From: Candidatus Equibacterium intestinale
Lineage (GTDB): Bacteria; Bacteroidota; Bacteroidia; Bacteroidales; UBA932
Length of the DNA stretch: 7,376 bases
NCBI GenBank assembly: GCA_018064305.1
Contig: JAGHVP010000238.1
Span: 1-7,376 of the forward strand
Direction: 5' to 3'
Translations under genes and position numbers: made by a program
Notes under the pieces: generated by a model
The model's database searches: none
What the model saw: the letters and a program-made list of their open reading frames with translations, nothing else
Told to the model about the DNA's origin: nothing
Shown here: piece after piece, positions 1 through 5,388 of the stretch
Position numbering within the stretch: the stretch's first letter is position 1
Layout of the letters: every line of letters begins with the position of its first letter

Positions 1-718
1 CCCTGCAGACGTCGCTTTCCGAAAGTTCCACCACAAGTTCCATCTCGCCAAGGTCGGATATGGTCATCATTTCTGTGCCGGCCATGGTGTTGGTGCCCAC
101 GACCCTTTCGCCCGGCTCCACCGACATGCGCGTCACAACTCCCGATGCCGGGGCATAGACCATTGTCTTTGCAAGCTGCGTGCGGGCCTCTTCCAGCGCA
201 GTCACCGCCATCTCTTCCTGGCAGACTGCCTCATCCATATTGCATGCTGCAACCTCCCTGGCCAGTACTGCACACTGGAGGTCGGCCTTGCTCACCGCGT
301 TCCTTGCATGGAGGCTGTCGGCCCGTGCGGCCTCTTCGACACGCAGCCCCAGCTCGACTTGTGCAGCCTCTTTCCGGGCTGTGGCGCTGCCGAGCGAGGC
401 TTCGGCACGGCGGACCGCCAGAAGGTAGTCGTCCTGCCTGATTGTAAGCAGAAGGTCGCCCTTCCGCACTGTGTCGCCCTCTGCAAAACACAGTTTTACA
501 ATCTCCCCCGATACATCGGGAGAAATAGTTACCATACGTGCCGGCCGGATCTTGCCGTACACCGAAGAAACCTCTGTCACAGAGTCTTTCACCGGGTATG
601 CCACTTCCACCGATATCGTGTCGCCGCTTCTGTCGCGGGTGGCGAAAACAAGCACTACAGCAGCTGCGGCTGCAGCACATATCACCTTCCTCCTCCGTCT
701 TTTCCTGTCACTTGCCAT
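1..718 (-). CDS. HlyD/MacA-type periplasmic adaptor subunit (membrane fusion protein), 3' end cut off by the window
   Basis: Periplasmic adaptor that would bridge an inner-membrane exporter to the TolC-like protein encoded just upstream. It reads as 239 codons from an ATG at 718 and stays open to the left edge. Visible in order: a basic N-terminus (MASDRKRRRRK), one Ala/Val-rich membrane anchor at about residues 12-26, a first lipoyl half-motif at about 71-92 (GEIVKLCFAEGDTVRKGD), a long Ala/Glu/Arg-rich alpha-hairpin at about 100-185, the second lipoyl half at about 188-206 (YAPASGVVTRMSVEPGE), and the start of the beta-barrel domain (MMTISDLGEMELVVEL). This start fits because it lies 11 bp inside the end of the TolC-like gene, an overlap that suggests translational coupling. 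The short N-terminal part and lipoyl layout look more like MacA/AcrA-type adaptors than CvaA-type bacteriocin adaptors. A MacB-like or other transporter gene may therefore follow beyond the edge. That last point is inference. Confidence 0.9.
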   Translation of the reverse strand, partial: MASDRKRRRRKVICAAAAAAVVLVFATRDRSGDTISVEVAYPVKDSVTEVSSVYGKIRPARMVTISPDVSGEIVKLCFAEGDTVRKGDLLLTIRQDDYLLAVRRAEASLGSATARKEAAQVELGLRVEEAARADSLHARNAVSKADLQCAVLAREVAACNMDEAVCQEEMAVTALEEARTQLAKTMVYAPASGVVTRMSVEPGERVVGTNTMAGTEMMTISDLGEMELVVELSESDVCR

Positions 719-1976
719 AACTGTTGTAGTGCTCAATCGTCTTTTGCTGGAACAAATATCTGTACAGAGAGCAGATGTACTCCCTGTCACTCTGAATCAT
801 CTCTTTCCTGGCGTCGATGTATTCCGATGCGCTTATTGCACCTTCCGCAAACTCTTCCTCCGCCACAGCCTCCTTCTCACGGCACATCCGCCTGTATTCC
901 AGACAGGCGGCCGCCCTGCGGCGCAGTGCCTCGCATTCCCTTCCCGCCGCATCCAGGGTGTTCTCCATGTCAAGCAGTGTTTTCCTGAGCCTGGCGCGGG
1001 CCTCTTTCAGCGTGCTTCCGGCGGTGGATATCTCCCTTGCCGCAGCGCCTCCTGCAAACAGAGGCAGCGATACAGAAACAGTGAGCGACGGGTTGCCGTT
1101 GTCGCGGATCTGGTTCCTGAATATGTCGGGCGAAAGGTCGCTGTAATATGTGCCGTAAGCCCCTGTGAGGACGACGGATGGAAGAAGAAGCCCTTTCGCC
1201 TCTTTCACTCCGTATTCGCAGGCGCTTATTTCGTGCTCCAGGGCAATGATGCCTGGAGAAAGCTCTGGCCGGAGCTCCACTGTGACAGGGGCTTTGTCTG
1301 CAAGACAGTCTGTGTCGATGCCTTCTATTTCAAACGGCGGCCCACCGGCTTCATAGCCCATAAGGGCGGCAAGACGCTGCTTCGCGTTCTGCTCGTCGCC
1401 GGCCGCCTGCACGATATCGGCCTCTTCCGAAGCTGCCTGAGCTCTTATCTCAAGCATGGTGCTGCGGGTTGCCATGCCGCTTTCACAGAGCGCCTCCACA
1501 ACTCCGGCCTTCTCCAGGGTCCGGCTGTGGATCTCTTCCAGCGACTCCTTGAGCTCCCTTGCCAGCAGGCACTCCAGATATGCTCTGGTAACCTCTTCCG
1601 TAATCTCCATCTCCAGCGCTCTGCCTGCCCATACGGCACTTTGGAGAAGCTCTTTCCCACGGGCTGTCCCGTTCACCCTGCGCATGCCGTCGAAAATGGT
1701 AAAAGAAGTGCCGACCGAGGCGCCTGACTGTTTTGTAAGGCGGTTCCTGATTATCAGAAGCTCCTGCATGTCGACACTTCTGCCCCAATTGAAATACTGA
1801 TTCAGATAAAGGTTGAGAGAGGGGAGATACTCCAGTCTTGAAGAGTTCAGCATCGCCCGGCTCTTCTCTGCTTCAATGCGTGCCGAAGCCATCTCCGGAC
1901 TTGACTGCACCGCATATTGGATGCACTCCTCCAGGTTGAACAGGGCAAGAACCAGCATCACAGCCAAGCTTTTCAT
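708..1976 (-). CDS. TolC-family outer-membrane efflux/secretion protein
   Basis: Outer-membrane channel that would form the exit duct of the exporter. It has 422 residues, at the short end for TolC-like proteins. The mature part opens with LEECIQYAVQSSPEM, the typical start of the family in Bacteroidota (xLEECIxYAxxxxP). The internal two-fold repeat of the family is visible: an SFTIFDG strand motif in the first half matches SVSLPLFAGG in the second. Each is followed by a long Ala/Glu/Arg-rich coiled-coil stretch. The segment before the second barrel strand (IFRNQIRDNGNPSLTVSVSL) is also family-like. The start is 26 bp after the small peptide gene, with a GAGAGGGGA stretch just upstream of ATG. 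An in-frame TGA lies seven codons upstream, so no upstream ATG is available. Oddity: only about 14 residues (MKSLAVMLVLALFN) precede LEECI. This is a hydrophobic core with no clear signal-peptidase I site, so the secretion signal seems shortened. Membership of the family is secure; its cargo is inferred from context. Confidence 0.93.
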   Translation of the reverse strand: MKSLAVMLVLALFNLEECIQYAVQSSPEMASARIEAEKSRAMLNSSRLEYLPSLNLYLNQYFNWGRSVDMQELLIIRNRLTKQSGASVGTSFTIFDGMRRVNGTARGKELLQSAVWAGRALEMEITEEVTRAYLECLLARELKESLEEIHSRTLEKAGVVEALCESGMATRSTMLEIRAQAASEEADIVQAAGDEQNAKQRLAALMGYEAGGPPFEIEGIDTDCLADKAPVTVELRPELSPGIIALEHEISACEYGVKEAKGLLLPSVVLTGAYGTYYSDLSPDIFRNQIRDNGNPSLTVSVSLPLFAGGAAAREISTAGSTLKEARARLRKTLLDMENTLDAAGRECEALRRRAAACLEYRRMCREKEAVAEEEFAEGAISASEYIDARKEMIQSDREYICSLYRYLFQQKTIEHYNSYGK

Positions 1977-2002
1977 ATGGAAATCCCCTCTCTGTCAATG
2001 AA

Positions 2003-2182
2003 TTATCTTGCGGCCTCTACCTTGCGCTCGCATCCGGAGAACATGCCTCCGAGTACCTTGACGGCAACGCCAAGTGCGTATCCGATGTAATAGAGCGCCT
2101 TCTGCGCGTTCTTGTCAACGGCGCCGCCGCAGACCTGGCAGCACTCGATTCCGCTGATAACGGTTAATTCTGTGTTTTTCAT
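2003..2182 (-). CDS. Double-glycine-type precursor peptide (59 aa), candidate bacteriocin/microcin or signal peptide
   Basis: A 59-codon gene (ATG at 2182, TAA at 2003-2005) between the other precursor and the TolC-like gene, with gaps of 25 and 26 bp. The N-terminus MKNTELTVISGIECCQVCGG ends in Gly19-Gly20. Cutting there would leave a 39-residue peptide starting AVDKNAQKAL, net positive (about +3). Its hydrophobic helix spans about residues 29-48 (ALYYIGYALGVAVKVLGGMF) and contains G34xxxG38 and G45-G46; a single Cys51 follows, then a charged tail. GG followed by AVxK is shared with the neighbouring precursor, which favours this site. The earlier ELTVISGI also resembles the C39 leader consensus ELxxIxG[G/A], so cleavage after Ile12 is an alternative; it would leave Cys14, Cys15 and Cys18 in the product. 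The CCxxC in the supposed leader is unusual. I do not recognise a named family. Being a real gene is supported by context, operon spacing and leader form; activity is inference. Confidence 0.8.
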   Translation of the reverse strand: MKNTELTVISGIECCQVCGGAVDKNAQKALYYIGYALGVAVKVLGGMFSGCERKVEAAR

Positions 2183-2207
2183 GATGTTTCGGGTTTTAAT
2201 CTGTTAA

Positions 2208-2411
2208 TTATTTGATTTTCATCAGAGCAAGACCGTCGGTGAATCCGCTGATGAGATGCGGTACATAGTCGTCGAGAAAGTCAACGACCATACGCATAAC
2301 ATTGATGATTTTGGCCCCGAGTCTCTCTTTGGCGACTGCTCCGCCGAAGAGGGTGAGTTCGGAAGAATCCAACCCTGCAAGGCCAATCTCACGTAATCTC
2401 ATTTCTTCCAT
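2208..2411 (-). CDS. Double-glycine leader precursor peptide (67 aa), candidate bacteriocin/microcin or signal peptide
   Basis: A 67-residue precursor lying 51 bp after the C39-peptidase exporter and 25 bp before the second precursor. Residues 1-24 look like a leader for C39 peptidases: acidic/polar, with LDSSELTLFGG ending at Gly23-Gly24, hydrophobic Leu at -4 and an E-L pair close by. The pair is one position nearer the cut than in the textbook LSxxELxxIxGG. Cleavage would release a 43-residue peptide starting AVAKERLGAK, with a long amphipathic helix-forming stretch (IINVMRMVVDFLDDYV), one proline (residue 51), a GFTDG GxxxG motif at residues 56-60 and a basic end (MKIK). It has no cysteines, so a disulfide or lanthipeptide-type product is unlikely. 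Met4 is an alternative start that would give a shorter leader. The mature part matches no named bacteriocin that I recognise. It could be one half of a two-peptide bacteriocin or a pheromone. Confidence 0.87.
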   Translation of the reverse strand: MEEMRLREIGLAGLDSSELTLFGGAVAKERLGAKIINVMRMVVDFLDDYVPHLISGFTDGLALMKIK

Positions 2412-2438
2412 AGTTTTTGTGTTTTGTCAGGTTTTCTG

Positions 2439-2447
2439 CAAATGTTA
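2439..2447 (-). promoter_or_regulatory. Weak candidate internal -7 element ahead of the two precursor peptides
   Basis: On the minus strand the 51-bp gap before the 67-aa precursor contains TAACATTTG, close to the Bacteroidota -7 consensus TAnnTTTG but with one extra spacer base. Transcription from here would give a leader of roughly 20-25 nt. No convincing -33 TTG is seen at the right distance. An internal promoter would let the peptides be made in excess over the exporter, but this is only a suggestion. Confidence 0.2.
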
Positions 2448-2462
2448 TCGGGTGTGCAGATT

Positions 2463-4577
2463 TCACCCTTTTCTGAAAGCGCTTCCGGTATTTTTCATTT
2501 CAATTATGTTGTCGGCCAGCAGCAGGTCGTCTGCCCTGTGGCTGATTATCACTATCGTTACCGTGCCCTCGGCCTTCATCTGCTCCAGCTTCTTCATCAC
2601 GGCAGCCCGCGAGACACTGTCAAGCGAATTTGTGGCTTCGTCCAGTATCAGGATAGACGGGCGGCGGTAGAGCGCGGCTGCAAGTGCTATCCTCTGCTTC
2701 TGTCCGCCGCTCAGCCTGCATCCTCCTTCACCGACCCTGGTGAGGATGCCCTGCGGCATGCTGCGGATGAAGTCACCCAGCTCCAGCTGTTCGACCAGCT
2801 CTGCGGCAAACCTGACGTCGGGCTCGGGGTCGGCCGAGGTTATGTTGTAGAGTATAGTGTTGTCGAAAAGACGGATATCCTGCGGTACTATCGTGATGTG
2901 GCGGCGCCACTCATCAAGGGCGAACAGGCTGATGTCTGTGCCTCCCAGGGTTACGGCACCTGCCGAAGGGGAGTACATCCTGAGGGCAAGCTGCGCCAGT
3001 GAGCTTTTACCACATCCGCTGGGACCGGTCACTGCTGTCACCTTACCTGCCGGGATAGTGGCCGAGAAGTCGTCCAGGATCTCCAGGGCTCCAGGATATG
3101 CGAACCGCACATGCTCGAATACAAGGTCTTCCATGACAGGTCTGCCTCCGGTGCCGCAGGGGAGATGGCATCCCTCACGCTTCTCTTCCTCGAGGTCCAG
3201 GACATCGAACAGCCTGCGGGCGCTGGTGCGTGTCGAGGCTGCCATCGAAATCACTGCAACAAGCGAGTTCAGGGGTGAAGAGAAGAATGATGTGATAGAG
3301 TAGAACGACACCAGCTCGCCCACGCTCAGCTCTCCTCTGAAAATGGCTGTGGAGCCTGCTGCCAGCAGGATTATTACAATAGCTTTCGATACTGTCTCGG
3401 ACATCAGTGTGAAGGCTGTGTCGCACCGTCCCGCACCCACAAGTTTCGAGCAGAGTACGGCGTATTTCTCTTTCAGGACGTCTGCGGCCGTGTCTTCCAT
3501 ACCGCTGTACTTTATGCTTTTCACGGCTGCGATGTTCTCTACGCATTTCTCTTCGAACAGAGTGCCCGCCGCCATTATCTCTCGGCTGTAGCGCAGTCCC
3601 TTGTGCGATGCCAGCCAGTAGATGGCCGTGTATGCCGGGATGAACAGCAGGATGAACAGCGCAAGGCGCCGGTGGAACGAGAACATCAGGGCGAACGACA
3701 CGACAAGCGTAAGAAGGCTGATTACAGATGACGATATTCCTTCCGTGACAAATTGACGTATCTTGTACGCGTCTGATATCCTGGAGTTTATCTCACCGGC
3801 TCCGCGCTGGTTGAAAAAGGCCGCAGGCAGGTGGAAAAGATGCCGGATGAAATCAACGATAAGCTGAGTATCAATGCCTGTGGCCGCATTCAATAATTTT
3901 AAAGACCGTATGTATCCGATAAAGAACGAAATGACTGCAAGTATGACCATCACTATGACAGGGGAGAGGACTTTCGATGCATCGCCCCCGGTGATGACAT
4001 TGTCTATGAAATACTGCAGGAACAGAGAGAAACTTATGCCGATGGCGATGTAAACCAGTGCATATGCGGTGGCGGCGGCAATCTCTCCCCCGAACATCCT
4101 GAAAAGAGGGCCGAACCTCTCCATAAGGCTGGCAGTGTGGTCTCCGGCCTTGAAATCCGGGCCGGGCTCGAGCATTATCACATAGCCCGTCCATCTCTTT
4201 TTCAGATCCTCCATGCTGATCCTGCTGCGGCGGCCGTTCTCCGGGTCCATGATTTCGGCCCGTGTCCCGTCGGTCCCGCACAGCACAATGAAGTGCAGAT
4301 AGCCGTCGGAAGTCTCTGTGTGAAGGATGCAGGGGCGTCCGATCCTTCCAAGGACATCGGTGTCGCGCTCTGCCGATTTGGCCGGGGTGGCCTTCATCCC
4401 GACAGCCTGGCAGCAGTCAAGGATCCCCTTTATGGTAGTGCCTGCCTCCGAAGCTCCGCACAGCGCGCGTATTGCTGCCAGCGGCATCTGCAGCCCGTAC
4501 CATCCGGCCACTGCCGCTATGCATGCCACCGCACAGTCGCTGCGGTCGTGCTGTCTTATCCCTTTCACTTTCTTCAT
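2463..4577 (-). CDS. Peptidase-containing ABC transporter (C39 bacteriocin-processing exporter)
   Basis: Inner-membrane exporter that removes double-glycine leaders and moves the cargo out of the cytoplasm. At 704 aa it has the usual full length of this family. The N-terminal C39 protease domain (about 1-135) shows all expected residues: Gln9 (oxyanion hole), Cys15 within RQHDRSDCAVAC, His95 in GYLHFIVL and Asp111 in IMDPENG. A six-helix ABC membrane domain follows at about 160-455, with clear hydrophobic segments such as VLSPVIVMVILAVISFFIGY. The C-terminal ATPase carries Walker A GPSGCGKS (518-525), signature LSGGQ (622-626), Walker B SILILDE (641-647) and the switch His680. The start fits because RQHDRSDC lies close to the N-terminus, as is normal for C39 domains. 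It is the first gene of an operon that continues with two GG-leader peptides, a TolC-like protein and an adaptor. The peptides are the obvious substrates (inference). It is intact and probably catalytically competent. Confidence 0.96.
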   Translation of the reverse strand: MKKVKGIRQHDRSDCAVACIAAVAGWYGLQMPLAAIRALCGASEAGTTIKGILDCCQAVGMKATPAKSAERDTDVLGRIGRPCILHTETSDGYLHFIVLCGTDGTRAEIMDPENGRRSRISMEDLKKRWTGYVIMLEPGPDFKAGDHTASLMERFGPLFRMFGGEIAAATAYALVYIAIGISFSLFLQYFIDNVITGGDASKVLSPVIVMVILAVISFFIGYIRSLKLLNAATGIDTQLIVDFIRHLFHLPAAFFNQRGAGEINSRISDAYKIRQFVTEGISSSVISLLTLVVSFALMFSFHRRLALFILLFIPAYTAIYWLASHKGLRYSREIMAAGTLFEEKCVENIAAVKSIKYSGMEDTAADVLKEKYAVLCSKLVGAGRCDTAFTLMSETVSKAIVIILLAAGSTAIFRGELSVGELVSFYSITSFFSSPLNSLVAVISMAASTRTSARRLFDVLDLEEEKREGCHLPCGTGGRPVMEDLVFEHVRFAYPGALEILDDFSATIPAGKVTAVTGPSGCGKSSLAQLALRMYSPSAGAVTLGGTDISLFALDEWRRHITIVPQDIRLFDNTILYNITSADPEPDVRFAAELVEQLELGDFIRSMPQGILTRVGEGGCRLSGGQKQRIALAAALYRRPSILILDEATNSLDSVSRAAVMKKLEQMKAEGTVTIVIISHRADDLLLADNIIEMKNTGSAFRKG

Positions 4578-4594
4578 ATCCCTTCGAAAGACAT
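4574..4594 (-). other. Possible six-codon upstream ORF overlapping the exporter start
   Basis: On the minus strand an ATG at 4594 opens a tiny frame, MSFEGI, whose TGA stop overlaps the exporter ATG as ATGA. This arrangement allows termination-reinitiation coupling. The same frame is open further upstream, back to a TAG inside the cvpA terminator hairpin, but has no other ATG. Six codons can easily arise by chance, so this is only a positional observation. Confidence 0.2.
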
Positions 4595-4614
4595 TTTAAA
4601 GAAGCGGCACCTGC

Positions 4615-4639
4615 TTGTCTGCCGGCCGGCCGCGGACAA
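4615..4639 (-). other. GC-rich imperfect inverted repeat in the exporter 5' region
   Basis: Read on the minus strand, TTGTC and GACAA flank a very GC-rich core that includes the 10-bp perfect palindrome GCCGGCCGGC (4621-4630). The element lies about 40-60 bp upstream of the exporter ATG, in an otherwise mixed-composition gap. No T-run follows, so it does not look like a terminator. It could be an operator or an RNA stem controlling the operon. The outer stem is only 5 bp, so confidence is low. Confidence 0.25.
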
Positions 4640-4710
4640 CCCTTTCTCCCTTTTTATGTGCCCTGCCCGACCATGCGCGAAAGGAGGTGCTGCTTCCGGA
4701 TTTTTCTCAC

Positions 4711-4755
4711 AAAAAAATCTCCCCTACCTTTCGAGTGCAAAGTAGAGGAGATTTT
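4711..4755 (-). terminator. Rho-independent terminator downstream of cvpA
   Basis: On the minus strand AATCTCCTCTAC pairs with GTAGGGGAGATT (12 bp, one G-U), extended outward by A:T pairs and followed by a run of seven T's. It lies about 55 bp past the cvpA stop codon. On the plus strand the trailing T-run is only four long, so the main direction is minus. It isolates the export operon from cvpA and implies that the operon has its own promoter between here and 4577, although I find no clear TAnnTTTG there. Confidence 0.85.
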
Positions 4756-4810
4756 CTGCTGCAGCCGAGCCGTATTCTCAAATTCTGCAGGAGTGGGGCG
4801 GGAAAGAATT

Positions 4811-5299
4811 TTAGAAAAGCTCTTTCAATAATGGAAACAGCGCTTTCGCAAACTCCAGAAGAGGTGAGAAGAACTTCGATTCGGCCATTTTCTCTGCTGG
4901 AAGGAAACCTGCCAGCTCGTTGGCCGAGTTGATGAAATAGGCGATGATGCCAAGGATGAAGGCAGCCTTGACAAAGCCGAGCAGAGCTCCGAAAATGCGG
5001 TTGATACCGCCGATCATTGTGATTTTCATGAGCTTCTTGAGCAGCCCGCCCAGCAGGTTGAGCACTATGGCGACAACCACGAAAATCAGGATGAACGCGA
5101 TGGCTTTCATCCAGAAAGAGTCTTTTATTCCGAAGATGCCTCCGATGACGTTGCCCACGCTGTCGGAGAAATGAAGTGACAGCCAGATGCCACCCAGCAC
5201 CACGGCCAGTGAGATGACCTGGTCTACCAGTCCTTTCTTGAAACCGATCACTACAGACGGCACGAAGCACGCCAGGATGATGATGTCTATGATACCCAT
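4811..5299 (-). CDS. cvpA: CvpA family inner-membrane protein
   Basis: A 162-residue membrane protein of the CvpA (colicin V production) family, the usual length. The opening MGIIDIIILACFVPSVVIGFKKGLVDQV fits the family pattern (D-hydrophobic helix, then GxxKG). Four hydrophobic segments are visible at about 2-20, 27-45, 63-85 and 100-123, with a Gly-rich GGINRIFGALLGFVKA segment typical of the family between and within the last ones. The C-terminus is amphipathic (FFSPLLEFAKALFPLLKELF). CvpA proteins are widespread and linked in Enterobacteria to colicin V secretion and to envelope stress, but their biochemical function is not settled. The gene is divergent from ileS and separated from the peptide-export operon by a strong terminator. 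Its nearness to that operon is therefore not evidence of a shared job. The start codon is the first ATG and lies 24-30 bp past a good -7 element. Confidence 0.92.
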   Translation of the reverse strand: MGIIDIIILACFVPSVVIGFKKGLVDQVISLAVVLGGIWLSLHFSDSVGNVIGGIFGIKDSFWMKAIAFILIFVVVAIVLNLLGGLLKKLMKITMIGGINRIFGALLGFVKAAFILGIIAYFINSANELAGFLPAEKMAESKFFSPLLEFAKALFPLLKELF

Positions 5300-5329
5300 A
5301 TTTTTTGCAAAGATTCAGTCTTCAACGGG

Positions 5330-5337
5330 CAAAATTA
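5330..5337 (-). promoter_or_regulatory. cvpA promoter -7 element
   Basis: The minus strand reads TAATTTTG, an exact match to the Bacteroidota TAnnTTTG -7 element, about 30 bp before the cvpA ATG. The -33 element is not clear. It is arranged back to back with the ileS promoter, so the two divergent promoters overlap in their upstream halves. Confidence 0.55.
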
Positions 5338-5348
5338 GCAAATAATGT

Positions 5349-5356
5349 TATCTTTG
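5349..5356 (+). promoter_or_regulatory. ileS promoter -7 element
   Basis: The plus strand reads TATCTTTG followed by CA, an exact match to the Bacteroidota TAnnTTTG element. It lies 32 bp before the ileS ATG, predicting an mRNA leader of roughly 25 nt. That is too short for a T-box or other large riboswitch. No clear -33 TTG is present at the usual distance. Confidence 0.65.
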
Positions 5357-5388
5357 CACCTTATTCAAAAAACAATTCATATAGAGCT

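Noticed and set aside
471..1727. A 418-codon plus-strand open frame opposite the TolC-like and adaptor genes.
   Set aside because: It is antisense to two well-supported genes, has a low-complexity Cys/Arg/Pro-rich translation with no recognisable motif, and is the kind of open frame that GC-rich coding DNA often creates on the other strand.
4679..4689. Plus-strand GAAAGGAGGTG, a perfect-looking Shine-Dalgarno; its complement matches the 3' tail of 16S rRNA.
   Set aside because: No start codon with a credible frame follows at a usable distance, the nearby plus-strand frames are motif-free, and the match is short enough to be chance.
4734..4746. Minus-strand CTACTTTGCAC in the terminator loop as a promoter for the export operon.
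   Set aside because: The spacing is one base short of TAnnTTTG, and the site lies inside the terminator hairpin, so a transcript starting there would still run into the T-run arm.
4811..5299. cvpA as a functional part of the neighbouring bacteriocin-like operon because of its name (colicin V production).
   Set aside because: A strong terminator separates the two, it shares a divergent promoter region with ileS, and CvpA proteins are found widely without any bacteriocin genes nearby.
5300..5388. T-box or other riboswitch controlling ileS.
   Set aside because: The leader predicted from the -7 element is only about 25 nt and the whole intergenic gap is 89 bp, too small for a T-box, which is also not expected in Bacteroidota.
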